Positions 16,817-24,989 of a DNA stretch of 38,738 nucleotides are shown here, piece by piece. The DNA is from Candidatus Thioglobus sp. REDSEA-S12_B1 (GTDB taxonomy: Bacteria; Pseudomonadota; Gammaproteobacteria; PS1; Pseudothioglobaceae), in NCBI GenBank assembly GCA_001628405.1, contig LURN01000028.1, positions 1 to 38,738 on the forward strand. The letters are read 5' to 3'. Every line of letters starts with the position of its first letter. Within the stretch, counting starts at the first letter, position 1. The translations under genes were made by a program, and so were the position numbers. The notes beneath the pieces were generated by a model. The model did no database searches, was not told the DNA's origin, and worked only from the letters and a program-made list of their open reading frames with translations.

Positions 16817-17605
16817 TTAAAATCTCTCGGGCTGTTCCAAATATTCTAATTCTGCTTGGCTGAAGTCTGAAAGAAGCCTTGCTTCTGTGTTGAATGGACC
16901 CCTTAAATTTGAGCCAATATGTTTTTTTATGAGCTTATTAAAGGTCTGAACTGGATCAATACTTCTTTGGTTACATAAATACCGGTACCAATAGCTTCCA
17001 ATTTTTACATGTCCAATCTCATCTTGAAAAATAATATCTAATATTTCGACCATCCTAGTGAACTTTGAACCACTAAATTTTTTTCTAATACTTGGAGTTA
17101 CATCTAAGCCTCTTGCCTCTAAAACTCTTGGAACAAGGGCCATTCTTGCTAATACGTCATAGTCCGTATCTACAGACATTTGCCATAATCCATTGTGAGC
17201 ATCAAAATCTCCATACTTATAGCCGAGCTCTTCTAGATAATTACTAAGTAGTGAAAAATGATAAGATTCCTCGGTAGCAACTTTTATCCAATCAAGGTAG
17301 TATTGACGAGGCATTTTTTGAAATCTGTAAATCGCATCGAGTGCTAAATTGATTGCATTAAACTCAATATGACAAATAGCATGGATGTTTTTAATCATGC
17401 CAAGGTCTGACTTATCTCTTTTTGGAGCTCCATCAAAGCTAACTAAATTCGGCTTTATTGGGCGCCCAGGAGATATTATTTTCTTGACTTTATTTAAAGT
17501 TCCTAAGTCTTTTTTTTGATATTTTACTAGTTGATTTGTCAGTATGATTTTCTCATCTGGATCTTTGCAGAGAAGGGCCACATATGATTCTTTAAAAAGA
17601 GACAT
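16817..17605 (-). CDS. DUF455 ferritin-like (diiron) protein, possible RNA-modifying oxygenase
   Basis: A 262-residue four-helix-bundle protein of the DUF455/COG2833 family, recognised from the blocks IHAICHIEFNAINLALDA, ALVPRVLEARGLDVTP and DEIGHVKIGSYW. Candidate iron ligands are well placed: E81, E113 with H116 (EESYH), E163 and E196 with H199 (EIGH), the ExxH pairs of ferritin-like diiron enzymes such as the tRNA hydroxylase MiaE. No function is established that I know of. I choose the ATG at 17605, which overlaps the rluE end by 14 bp; a TTG at 17644 would give 275 aa. Coupling to rluE, within a ratA-rluE-DUF455 unit, hints at RNA or ribosome work, which is inference only. Confidence 0.85.
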   Translation of the reverse strand: MSLFKESYVALLCKDPDEKIILTNQLVKYQKKDLGTLNKVKKIISPGRPIKPNLVSFDGAPKRDKSDLGMIKNIHAICHIEFNAINLALDAIYRFQKMPRQYYLDWIKVATEESYHFSLLSNYLEELGYKYGDFDAHNGLWQMSVDTDYDVLARMALVPRVLEARGLDVTPSIRKKFSGSKFTRMVEILDIIFQDEIGHVKIGSYWYRYLCNQRSIDPVQTFNKLIKKHIGSNLRGPFNTEARLLSDFSQAELEYLEQPERF

Positions 17606-18122
17606 AGGAGCCAACTTTAATGTTCTCAAGTTTCCATTGATCAATTTGTGTTCTTATCAGTCTTAGTGTTGGAAACCCAACGCTTGCGGTCATTCTTCGA
17701 ACTTGTCTGTTGCGGCCTTCGGTGATAGAAATTTCAACCCAGGATGTCGGGATATACTTCCTTTTTCGAATTGGAGGCTCTCTATCCCAGAGCCACTCTG
17801 GCTTTTTTATTTTTTTAATTAAGGCAGGTTTCGTTAATCCATCTTTAAGAACAACCCCAATTTTAAGAGCATTAATTGCGTCCTCGCTAATCTCTCCTTC
17901 TACTTGGACAATATAGGTCTTGATTTTGTTATTCATTGGATCAGAGATTCGATTCTGGAGCTTTCCATCATCTGTCAAAACAACAAGACCTTCAGAGTCT
18001 TTGTCTAATCGACCTACTGGGTAAATATTTGGAATATCTATAAAGTTAGCTAAAGTATTCTGCTCGCCACTGAACTGACAAATAACTCCAAAAGGTTTAT
18101 TGAAGGCTATGATCTTAGCCAT
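17592..18122 (-). CDS. rluE: 23S rRNA pseudouridine synthase of the RsuA/RluE family
   Basis: Isomerises a specific uridine in 23S rRNA (U2457 for E. coli RluE). The product starts [18 protein letters not shown] and shows the catalytic GRLDKDSEGLVVLTDDG motif with Asp40 as nucleophile, then the AEINALKIGV-like segment and the ITEGRNRQVRRM motif III. There is no N-terminal S4 domain, which separates RluE from RsuA and RluB. I start it at ATG 18122 (176 aa), overlapping the ratA stop by 8 bp; a longer frame begins at 18155 inside ratA. It is followed with a 14-bp overlap by the DUF455 gene. Confidence 0.9.
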   Translation of the reverse strand: MAKIIAFNKPFGVICQFSGEQNTLANFIDIPNIYPVGRLDKDSEGLVVLTDDGKLQNRISDPMNNKIKTYIVQVEGEISEDAINALKIGVVLKDGLTKPALIKKIKKPEWLWDREPPIRKRKYIPTSWVEISITEGRNRQVRRMTASVGFPTLRLIRTQIDQWKLENIKVGSYVSF

Positions 18123-18546
18123 AAATTTGTTTTGCTCTTTCGATAAATGCGTCAAGTTGCGAATTTGCTATACTTTTAAATAATGGGGAAATAGTCATAT
18201 CAGCAATTTTAGATTTAAAGCTAAATTCTAGATTCAAATAAACCTTAGCAGCATTTTCTCCAAGGGGCTCAAAACGCCATTCTCCCTGCAACTCATCAAA
18301 TGGTCCATCAAGAAGTTGCATCTTGATCGCTTCATAAGGTCTTGATGAGTTGATGGTTGTAAAGGTTTGTTTAAATCCATTTTTATTTATCTGAACCGAG
18401 GCAGTAATTTGATTGCCAGTTTCATTTAAAATAGATGAAGAGTCACACCAGTTCAGAAAATTCGAGTAGTCATTAATATTATTGACCAACTCAAACATTT
18501 GTTGGGGTGTATGCGGAACAATTGCACTTTTAGAAATACGATGCAT
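18115..18546 (-). CDS. ratA: RatA/COQ10-like START-domain (SRPBCC) protein
   Basis: A 143-residue single-domain helix-grip protein. The N-terminus [30 protein letters not shown] and the C-terminal helix are typical of RatA (YfjG), which in E. coli was reported to block 70S formation, while homologues of COQ10 bind ubiquinone and aid its delivery. Which role applies cannot be decided; a quinone-tail synthase (ispB) elsewhere in the window is compatible with the second. It is head to head with smpB, as in other gammaproteobacteria, but here the two start codons overlap by 2 bp. No Shine-Dalgarno sequence is seen. Confidence 0.9.
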   Translation of the reverse strand: MHRISKSAIVPHTPQQMFELVNNINDYSNFLNWCDSSSILNETGNQITASVQINKNGFKQTFTTINSSRPYEAIKMQLLDGPFDELQGEWRFEPLGENAAKVYLNLEFSFKSKIADMTISPLFKSIANSQLDAFIERAKQIYG

Positions 18547-19021
18547 GGCTAAGAATAAAAAAGATAATTCAAATACTATTGCCTTGAATAAAAAAGCAAG
18601 GCATGACTATTTTATCGAACAAAGTCTAGAGGCTGGCCTAAGTTTGCTTGGATGGGAAGTAAAAAGCTTAAGGGAGAATAAAGTCCAAATAAAAGAGAGT
18701 TATGTAATTTATAAAAACCATGAACTTTTTCTTTTTGGGGCACATATATCGCCATTAAGGTCAGCATCGAGTCATGTTGAGTGTGACCCAATTAGAACCA
18801 GAAAACTTCTGCTTAATAAACTTGAGATAAATAGACTTCGAGAAAAAATAACTCAAAAGGGCGCAACTGTTGTGCCTCTAAAATTATATTGGGCAAGAGG
18901 AAAGGTGAAGCTTGAGATTGGAGTCGCAAAAGGTAAAAAAGCGCATGATAAGAGACAAGATATTAAGGAACGAGATTGGAAATTGGACAAAGCAAGAGCC
19001 CTAAAAGAAAGTAATAGATAA
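18545..19021 (+). CDS. smpB: SsrA-binding protein SmpB
   Basis: Binds tmRNA and delivers it to stalled ribosomes in trans-translation. The 158-residue protein starts [25 protein letters not shown] and has the OB-fold signature blocks [24 protein letters not shown] and [11 protein letters not shown], followed by [30 protein letters not shown] and a basic C-terminal tail that enters the decoding centre. An upstream in-frame start at 18482 lies within ratA and is rejected because the family start is at 18545. The ATG overlaps the ratA start codon on the other strand. The tmRNA gene itself is not in the window. Confidence 0.97.
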   Translation: MAKNKKDNSNTIALNKKARHDYFIEQSLEAGLSLLGWEVKSLRENKVQIKESYVIYKNHELFLFGAHISPLRSASSHVECDPIRTRKLLLNKLEINRLREKITQKGATVVPLKLYWARGKVKLEIGVAKGKKAHDKRQDIKERDWKLDKARALKESNR

Positions 19022-19047
19022 AATAATTTATTTTTTTTAAATTATTT

Positions 19048-19076
19048 TTCAAATGCCATTCTTTTGATAGTACAAT
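19048..19076 (+). promoter_or_regulatory. Candidate promoter of the HU gene
   Basis: TTCAAA (19048-19053), 17 bp, then TACAAT (19071-19076). It would give an unusually long leader of about 120 nt before the HU start at 19202, ending in GGAGAG as ribosome binding site. Confidence 0.4.
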
Positions 19077-19201
19077 AACCTCTAGGTATAGCGTTGGAGG
19101 CAGATGGTTTCTTTTGATTCTTTCCTCCTGAAATAGGTGTAAAAGTTACCTCTTCCGCTCTATCTTTTTTTTTTAACAAACTTTTATTGGAGAGAATTAA
19201 A

Positions 19202-19474
19202 ATGAATAAATCAGAATTAATCGATGCAATCGCTTCAGGTGCAAACCTTTCTAAAGCAGACGCTGCTAGAGCTCTAAATGCTACAACAAGCGCAATCACT
19301 TCAGCAATGGCTAGTGGTGATGGAGTCCAACTTACTGGATTTGGTAGCTTCGTAGTTAGAAGCCGTGCAGCTCGTACTGGCCGTAATCCACAAACTGGAG
19401 CAACTATTCAGATTGCAGCTTCAAATGTAGCAGCATTCAAAGCTGGTAAAGCATTGAAAGACGCATGTAACTAA
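19202..19474 (+). CDS. hup: HU-family DNA-binding protein
   Basis: A 90-residue histone-like architectural protein. The N-terminal dimerisation helices ([30 protein letters not shown]), the GFGSF turn and the DNA-intercalating beta-arm with the GRNPQTG tip are complete; the tip proline that kinks DNA is present. ATG 19202 follows GGAGAG with good spacing; a TTG five codons upstream is rejected. The gene stands alone, with its own promoter and a strong terminator, fitting high expression of a nucleoid protein. It is closer to HU than to IHF subunits, but subunit type (alpha or beta) cannot be set. Confidence 0.95.
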   Translation: MNKSELIDAIASGANLSKADAARALNATTSAITSAMASGDGVQLTGFGSFVVRSRAARTGRNPQTGATIQIAASNVAAFKAGKALKDACN

Positions 19475-19497
19475 TTAATAAGTTATTTGTTTCTTTG

Positions 19498-19524
19498 AAA
19501 AGGCGCTCTTTGCGCCTTTTTTTT
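19498..19524 (+). terminator. Rho-independent terminator after the HU gene
   Basis: AAAAGGCGC (19498-19506) and GCGCCTTTT (19512-19520) form a 9-bp stem with a 5-nt loop, followed by a run of T to 19524. Read on the other strand the same stem is followed by TTTTC, so it may also serve the PhyH gene. A second small hairpin AATCC/GGATT with a T-run follows at 19538-19556. Confidence 0.9.
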
Positions 19525-19566
19525 GTTTTCTAGTATGAATCCTTCTGGATTTTTTTGACGCAAAAT

Positions 19567-20583
19567 TTATTTTTCTAAATCCCCATAAAAATTTTGTTCA
19601 CCATCACTAGTCTCAGAAAGATCACTAATTGCTGTCTCAACATCTTTAATTGCATTTTTTAGCTCATTAATTATTAGGTCTTTGTCATCAGTAAAAGGGA
19701 TCTCTTCTATAAGCCGATTTAATTTACCCTTGGATAGCCAGGCTTTGTGGCGGGCCCACTCAGGAAACAATAGTTGATGAGGGTCAACAGTTTTAACATC
19801 AGAGAAACGTGATGGATCATCAGACTCCAGGTCTAAAGGGACATATGCATTAACCATTGTTACCCTATCATATGGTTCTTTTAGTTTGGCCCCTCTATGA
19901 ACCACCATGTTTCCTTGCATTACAATAATATAGCCAGGCCCAGGGAAATAGGGGCTAAAAATTCTGTCTTCTGGCATTGATTGATTGTTATCTTTAATTT
20001 CTTGAGCCTCTTTCTTTGTGCCAAGAAAATACTGGAATTGTCCACCAACCTGCTTGTTTGGATCTGAAACCATCATGACATAGTCCAAACCAATAGTATC
20101 AGTATGCCATTTATCAACTGCACGACTGAGGTCGTCTGGGGCAAAATTAAAGTGTCCAAGATGAAGAGGAATGGAGTGAGGAGCAACAGTGATTCCATAA
20201 ATCTGTGATAAAAACTCACTCACTTTAGGGCACAAACATAAATCTCTTAAGAACCTAGAACGATATACACAACCACGAAGTAAATACTGAATCCTCTCTC
20301 CACCACTCGAAGAATACTTTCTCAGTGATTGTGCAGATTGCATTAAAACTCTAACGCCTTCGTCTGATAAAAGTCTTGCTGCTCCTGATACAGCAAAATC
20401 TGTTGGGCATTTCGCAATTTCATCTTTTGTGTAACCTAAATCAAAAAGCGAAACAGATTCTTTAGGAAACTCAAGCTCTAGATGAATATTTGGATCATAT
20501 GTAGGCTCATCTTCGATATAGTGGTATCCTTCAGGAAGCGTATTAGGAAAATTTATTGGCGTATTTAATAATTTACTTTTCAT
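19567..20583 (-). CDS. Phytanoyl-CoA dioxygenase (PhyH)-family Fe(II)/2-oxoglutarate oxygenase
   Basis: A 338-residue double-stranded beta-helix oxygenase. The iron triad is visible as H160-T-D162 in KWHTDTIGLDY and H229 in NMVVHRGAKL, with R240 (YDRVTMVNAY) placed to bind 2-oxoglutarate. Members hydroxylate fatty acyl-CoAs, phosphonates, amino acids and other small molecules, so the substrate is open; no acyl-CoA gene is nearby. It is divergent from an FAD amine oxidase across 132 bp, which suggests joint regulation and perhaps a shared substrate. The C-terminal ~60 residues are acidic and probably helical. Cytoplasmic, with no signal sequence. Confidence 0.82.
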   Translation of the reverse strand: MKSKLLNTPINFPNTLPEGYHYIEDEPTYDPNIHLELEFPKESVSLFDLGYTKDEIAKCPTDFAVSGAARLLSDEGVRVLMQSAQSLRKYSSSGGERIQYLLRGCVYRSRFLRDLCLCPKVSEFLSQIYGITVAPHSIPLHLGHFNFAPDDLSRAVDKWHTDTIGLDYVMMVSDPNKQVGGQFQYFLGTKKEAQEIKDNNQSMPEDRIFSPYFPGPGYIIVMQGNMVVHRGAKLKEPYDRVTMVNAYVPLDLESDDPSRFSDVKTVDPHQLLFPEWARHKAWLSKGKLNRLIEEIPFTDDKDLIINELKNAIKDVETAISDLSETSDGEQNFYGDLEK

Positions 20584-20665
20584 GTTTTCTATTCAATTCA
20601 TTAGACATATGACTCTTATGGTTATAACATAAATGATAATAAAAAAATAAATGGATAATAGCAAT

Positions 20666-20694
20666 AAAATTCAAATAAAAAATTGAATTTTTTT
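20666..20694 (+). promoter_or_regulatory. Inverted repeat in the PhyH/FAD-oxidase divergent region
   Basis: AAAATTCAA (20666-20674) and TTGAATTTT (20683-20691) form a perfect 9-bp inverted repeat with an 8-nt spacer, ending in a T-run, 22 bp before the FAD-oxidase ATG. It may be an operator or a weak attenuator-like hairpin. Nothing is transcribed into it from the left on this strand except past the HU terminator. Confidence 0.4.
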
Positions 20695-20715
20695 CATTAA
20701 CTAATTTTTTTAATT

Positions 20716-22035
20716 ATGACTAAATTCTACCCTTACTGGTGGGAAGACCAACCAGATTATAAAGAGAGTAGCGGGCTGCCAAAGAAAACCGATACTGTAA
20801 TTGTTGGTGCTGGTTTTACAGGTTTAAGTGCAGCAATCACTTTAGCAAAATCTGGAGTTTCCGTTGTTGTTTTTGACTCTGAAGATATTGGTTTTGGCGC
20901 AAGCACTAGAAACGGTGGGATGATGGGCTCAGGCCATAAAGTTTCAACCCAACAGGCCGAAAAAAAGTATGGCTCAGATATAGCTGGAAAAATCCATAAA
21001 GAAGCAAATGCATCCCTCGCATTTACTACCAATTTAATTAAAGAAAACAAGATTGATTGCGACCTTCAGATTTGTGGCAGATTAAGGACATCTTGGGTGC
21101 CTCAAGACCAAATGATTATGTCAGAGAATCTAGAAAAATTAAAAGCTATCGATGATTTTAATTCTAGAATGATTGATCCATCCAAAATGTCTGAATCCAT
21201 TAAGACTGATTTATACTTTGGCGGTCAATACTATGAAGATCATGGATCAGTCCAACCTAGAAAGTTTCATTATGGCCTTCATCAGCTCGCTATAGATGCA
21301 GGTGTGAAAGTCTTTGGAAATATGCCAGTAAATCAGATAACAAGAATATCAGGAGTAGAAAAGGCTAACTTCAATGTTTCCGTTGCTAGTAAATCAATAA
21401 GCTGCCGAAATGTTTTGATAGCAACTAACGGATACACTCGAACATCCCTTTCAAAGTATTTATCAAGAAGAATTTTGCCAGTTCCTAGCTTTATTATTAC
21501 GACTGATGAAATTGGTGCTGATAAAGTAAATTCACTAATACCAGGAGGTCATTGCATAGTTGAAACAAGAAAGCGATATTGTTATTATCGACCAACACCA
21601 TGCGGGAAAAGAATAATGATTGGAACAAGGGCGGCTATGCATTCAATGTCAGCAGAAAATGCTCTTCCAATCCTTAAAAAAACATTATCAGAGATTTTTC
21701 CAGAGCTTAATGGGGTTGAGGTAAGTCATTGTTGGACTGGGTTCACAGGCTTTAGTTTTAGTATGCTTCCAAATTTGGGATGTCATGATGGAAAATATTC
21801 AGCGATGGGCTACTGTGGCAATGGGGTAGCTATGGCGCCCTATTTGGGACATATGGCTGCATTGAAGATTCTAGAACCAAATAAAAAAGTAACCGTATTT
21901 GAAGATACATTATTAGAGACTCGCCCCTATTACTTTGGAGCGCCCTGGTTCCTTCCAATTGCTAGTGCCTACTTTAAAGTATACGATAAATTTGATAACT
22001 ACCGCAGAGTAAAAAATTTAAACAATATTTTGTGA
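20716..22035 (+). CDS. FAD-dependent amine/amino-acid oxidase of the DAO family (PuuB-like)
   Basis: A 439-residue flavoprotein. The N-terminal Rossmann motif VIVGAGFTGLSAAITLAKSG (29-47) with D54-S-E at the strand end binds FAD; GFGASTRNGGMM (59-70) is the second flavin contact found in gamma-glutamylputrescine oxidase, DadA and glycine oxidase relatives, and the C-terminal GYCGNGVAMAPYLGHMAA closes the flavin site. The N-terminal FYPYWWEDQPDY is typical of PuuB-like proteins. The likely reaction is oxidation of a secondary or primary amine to imine with hydrogen peroxide or quinone reduction. No other polyamine genes are adjacent. It is divergent from the PhyH oxygenase. Confidence 0.85.
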   Translation: MTKFYPYWWEDQPDYKESSGLPKKTDTVIVGAGFTGLSAAITLAKSGVSVVVFDSEDIGFGASTRNGGMMGSGHKVSTQQAEKKYGSDIAGKIHKEANASLAFTTNLIKENKIDCDLQICGRLRTSWVPQDQMIMSENLEKLKAIDDFNSRMIDPSKMSESIKTDLYFGGQYYEDHGSVQPRKFHYGLHQLAIDAGVKVFGNMPVNQITRISGVEKANFNVSVASKSISCRNVLIATNGYTRTSLSKYLSRRILPVPSFIITTDEIGADKVNSLIPGGHCIVETRKRYCYYRPTPCGKRIMIGTRAAMHSMSAENALPILKKTLSEIFPELNGVEVSHCWTGFTGFSFSMLPNLGCHDGKYSAMGYCGNGVAMAPYLGHMAALKILEPNKKVTVFEDTLLETRPYYFGAPWFLPIASAYFKVYDKFDNYRRVKNLNNIL

Positions 22036-22067
22036 ATTGCTTGGCACTTCAATAGCTATCCATAATC

Positions 22068-22096
22068 TTAAGAAATACATAACTGCATGGTAAAAT
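22068..22096 (+). promoter_or_regulatory. Candidate promoter of the ndk-rlmN-X-ispG operon
   Basis: TTAAGA (22068-22073), 17 bp, then TAAAAT (22091-22096). GGAG at 22116-22119 provides a ribosome binding site 7 nt before the ndk ATG. Confidence 0.45.
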
Positions 22097-22126
22097 ACCC
22101 GCTTTTTAAATAATTGGAGATTATCC

Positions 22127-22552
22127 ATGGAGCAAACTTTATCAATAATTAAACCAGATGCTGTGGCTAAAAACGTCATCGGTCAGATTTACTCAAGATT
22201 TGAAAATGCTGGCTTTAAAATAGTCGCATCAAAAATGATCCATTTGGACAAAGAAATGGCTGGTGGATTCTATGCTGTTCACAAGGATAGACCTTTTTTT
22301 AATGACCTAATGTCTTTTATGACTTCTGGGCCAGTAATGATTCAGGTTTTGGAGGGTGAAAATGCAGTTGCTAAGCACCGTGAAATTATGGGCGCTACAA
22401 ACCCACAAGAAGCTGATAAAGGCACTATAAGAGCGGATTTTGCTGAATCTTTAGATGAGAATGCTGTCCATGGTTCAGATTCTCTAGAAAATGCTGCCAT
22501 TGAGATTGCCTATTTTTTTGGTGAAGATGGCGTTTGTCCAAGAACGCGATAA
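22127..22552 (+). CDS. ndk: Nucleoside diphosphate kinase
   Basis: Transfers the gamma-phosphate from ATP to other nucleoside diphosphates through a phosphohistidine. The 141-residue protein starts [16 protein letters not shown] and has the catalytic histidine H115 in [13 protein letters not shown]9 in the phosphate-binding strand and the RPFF segment of the Kpn loop region. Length equals the bacterial family norm (143 in E. coli). It leads the ndk-rlmN-X-ispG cluster, an order conserved in gammaproteobacteria. Confidence 0.97.
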   Translation: MEQTLSIIKPDAVAKNVIGQIYSRFENAGFKIVASKMIHLDKEMAGGFYAVHKDRPFFNDLMSFMTSGPVMIQVLEGENAVAKHREIMGATNPQEADKGTIRADFAESLDENAVHGSDSLENAAIEIAYFFGEDGVCPRTR

Positions 22553-22569
22553 AATAGATAATCATTCTT

Positions 22570-23652
22570 ATGTTGGAAAAGCAAAATCTACTTGGACTTA
22601 CTCAAAGTAAGTTAAGGGATTTTTTTTCTGACTTAAATGAAAAACCTTTCCGCACAAAGCAGGTTATGCAATGGATTTATCACCAAGGTGTTTATGACTT
22701 TGGTGATATGCATAATCTATCTAAAGAGTTAAGGCAAAAGCTTGCTGCAATAGCTTCTATTAACTTACCGGAAGTTATTTCAATCAATAATTCAAGAGAT
22801 GGTGTTATCAAGTGGGTTATTAAACTTGGTGAAGAGAATCATATTGAAACTGTTTATATTCCTCAAAAAGATCGTGGAACTCTCTGTATTTCTTCTCAAG
22901 TTGGCTGCTCACTAGCATGTACTTTTTGTTCAACAGGATATCAGGGTTTTAATAGAAACCTCAAATCTCATGAGATTATTGGCCAAGTTCTTATCGCTCA
23001 GAATCATTTAAACCAAAATAATAATCGCATCTCCAATGTTGTTTTTATGGGAATGGGGGAGCCGCTTCTGAATGAATCACCAGTTTATGATGCTTGTGAG
23101 ATTCTATTAGATGATTGGGCTTTTGGACTATCTAGGAGGCGCGTCACTGTTTCATCATCCGGGATTGTTCCTGCATTGCTAAGGATGTCAGATAAAGTTC
23201 CAGTGAGTCTAGCTATATCATTACATGCACCAAACGATGAATTAAGGGATATACTTGTTCCAATTAATAAAAAATATCCCATTAAAGAGCTAATGAAGGC
23301 TTGTCATTATTACTTAAAAGCAGGAACGCAAGAAAGGCATATATTGTTTGAATATGTCATGCTTGAGGGTGTTAATGATTCTATAGAAAATGCTAAATCA
23401 CTCTCAGAATTATTAAATTTTTGGTTTGAGCGAGAGTCTGCCAAGGTCAACCTTATTCCCTTTAACCCATTTCCAGAAAGTCAGTATAAAACTTCAAAAA
23501 ATACTACTATAGATAAATTCCAAGATATACTGCATCGTTCAGGAATACGAACAACAACGAGAAGAACCAGAGGCGATGATGTAGATGCCGCATGTGGTCA
23601 GCTTGCTGGAAAGGTGCTGGACAAGAGTAGAAGAAATGTTGGACGGAATTGA
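22570..23652 (+). CDS. rlmN: Dual-specificity RNA methyltransferase RlmN
   Basis: Radical-SAM enzyme that makes 2-methyladenosine at A2503 of 23S rRNA and A37 of some tRNAs. The 360-residue protein has the cluster motif CSLACTFC with C113, C117 and C120, the GMGEPLLN motif, and C342 (VDAACGQL) as the C-terminal mechanistic cysteine; the other methyl-carrying cysteine lies in the conserved C-terminal region of the family. The N-terminal helix bundle (RTKQVMQWIYHQG) is complete. It lies 17 bp after ndk and its end overlaps the start chosen for the small membrane protein by 17 bp. Confidence 0.97.
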   Translation: MLEKQNLLGLTQSKLRDFFSDLNEKPFRTKQVMQWIYHQGVYDFGDMHNLSKELRQKLAAIASINLPEVISINNSRDGVIKWVIKLGEENHIETVYIPQKDRGTLCISSQVGCSLACTFCSTGYQGFNRNLKSHEIIGQVLIAQNHLNQNNNRISNVVFMGMGEPLLNESPVYDACEILLDDWAFGLSRRRVTVSSSGIVPALLRMSDKVPVSLAISLHAPNDELRDILVPINKKYPIKELMKACHYYLKAGTQERHILFEYVMLEGVNDSIENAKSLSELLNFWFERESAKVNLIPFNPFPESQYKTSKNTTIDKFQDILHRSGIRTTTRRTRGDDVDAACGQLAGKVLDKSRRNVGRN

Positions 23653-23929
23653 TTACTACCCGAAGAAGAAAAAGCGAATATTTGGAAAATTAATTTGGTT
23701 ATTTCTATTTTTATTGACTTTAATTGGGGTCTGGTATTATCTCCAAGGTCTAGATTTTAGTCAAAGTAAATCAAGCTCGATTATTATCAGTCAGCCATCC
23801 GTTATTGTTGAAAATGAGAACAAAATTATTGAGGTTTCTGAAGAAGAAATTAAGCCTAAAGTAATAGAGACCAATGGAGCAAGTCTTGATGAAGTTGTAA
23901 GTAATTATGAAGCAAATACACAAAATTAA
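23636..23929 (+). CDS. Small single-pass membrane protein in the RodZ position (possible RodZ remnant)
   Basis: A 97-residue protein with a basic stretch [11 protein letters not shown] (8-18), one strong membrane helix (about 18-37) and an acidic, low-complexity outer tail of ~60 residues. The positive-inside rule predicts the N-terminus in the cytoplasm. In most gammaproteobacteria the genes between rlmN and ispG are pilF and rodZ; RodZ has a cytoplasmic helix-turn-helix, a basic juxtamembrane segment, one TM and a periplasmic domain. This protein has the last three elements in miniature and lacks the helix-turn-helix. I take ATG 23636, overlapping rlmN; an earlier ATG at 23585 lies deeper in rlmN. 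It overlaps the ispG start by 23 bp. Sequence homology to RodZ is not demonstrable by eye. Confidence 0.65.
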   Translation: MLDGIDYYPKKKKRIFGKLIWLFLFLLTLIGVWYYLQGLDFSQSKSSSIIISQPSVIVENENKIIEVSEEEIKPKVIETNGASLDEVVSNYEANTQN

Positions 23930-24989
23930 AAGAAGGGTTTCTAGACAAATATTTGTCGGTGGTGTTGCTATTGGAGGTGATGCCCCGATAAGCGTCCAAA
24001 GTATGACTAATACTGACACTTGTGACGTAAATTCTACTGTTTCCCAGATAATTTCTCTTGAAGAAGCTGGTGCTGATATGGTTCGAGTTTCAATTCCAAC
24101 TATGGAGGCTGCAGAGGCCTTTAAAGAAATAAAAAAATTGGTTAAGATACCTTTGATTACTGATATTCATTTTGATTATAAGATAGCTTTGAAAGTTGCA
24201 GAGTATGGCTCTGACTGTTTAAGGATAAATCCTGGGAATATCGGCAAAGAGGATCGAGTAAGAGAGGTAGTCGCATCTGCAAAACATAATGGTATTCCTA
24301 TTAGGGTTGGAGTAAACGCTGGATCACTTGAGAAAGATTTGCAAAAAAAATATACTGAACCTACTCCTGAAGCAATGGTAGAGTCCGCTTTTAGACATAT
24401 TGATATCTTAGATAAGTTAAATTTTGACAATTTTAAAGTTTCTCTCAAAGCTTCTGAGGTTTTTATGACTGTGTTTGCCTATCGTCAACTAGCTACACAA
24501 ATTGATAATCCACTCCACCTTGGTATTACTGAGGCTGGATCTTTTCGTTCAGGTGCAGTTAAATCTTCAATTGGAATGGGTTTGTTATTAAGTGAGGGCA
24601 TTGGTGATACCATTAGAGTATCACTGGCATCAGACCCTGTGAATGAAGTTAAAGTAGGTTTTGATATTTTAAAATCACTGAACCTAAGAAAAAAGGGTGT
24701 CAACTTAATTGCATGTCCATCCTGTTCAAGACAGAAATTTGATGTTATTTCTGTAGTCAACGATTTAGAATCTCGCCTTGAGGATATCAATGAATCTATT
24801 GATGTCGCAGTGATTGGTTGCGTAGTTAATGGTCCAGGAGAGGCAAAAGAGGTTAGTGTTGGTCTTACGGGAGGGTCCCCTAACTTGCTGTATATTGATG
24901 GTAAAACTCACAGCAAGGTCGACAATGAATCTTTGGTTGATACTCTTGAAAGGCAGATTAGAAGGCGAATACCTATTTCAAATGTTTAA
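23907..24989 (+). CDS. ispG: 4-hydroxy-3-methylbut-2-en-1-yl diphosphate synthase IspG (GcpE)
   Basis: Penultimate enzyme of the MEP isoprenoid pathway, a [4Fe-4S] reductase acting on the cyclic diphosphate. The 360-residue protein is colinear with E. coli Isp[19 protein letters not shown] (105-113), [19 protein letters not shown], and the cluster ligands C270 and C273 (ACPSCSRQ), C305 ([10 protein letters not shown]) with E312. The start at ATG 23907 overlaps the previous ORF by 23 bp, so translation is probably coupled. It ends convergently with the DUF2062 gene, overlapping by 17 bp. hisS, which often follows, is not here. Confidence 0.97.
   Translation: MKQIHKIKRRVSRQIFVGGVAIGGDAPISVQSMTNTDTCDVNSTVSQIISLEEAGADMVRVSIPTMEAAEAFKEIKKLVKIPLITDIHFDYKIALKVAEYGSDCLRINPGNIGKEDRVREVVASAKHNGIPIRVGVNAGSLEKDLQKKYTEPTPEAMVESAFRHIDILDKLNFDNFKVSLKASEVFMTVFAYRQLATQIDNPLHLGITEAGSFRSGAVKSSIGMGLLLSEGIGDTIRVSLASDPVNEVKVGFDILKSLNLRKKGVNLIACPSCSRQKFDVISVVNDLESRLEDINESIDVAVIGCVVNGPGEAKEVSVGLTGGSPNLLYIDGKTHSKVDNESLVDTLERQIRRRIPISNV

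Noticed and set aside
18482..18544. Upstream extension of smpB
   Set aside because: It lies entirely within ratA and the SmpB family start matches the ATG at 18545.
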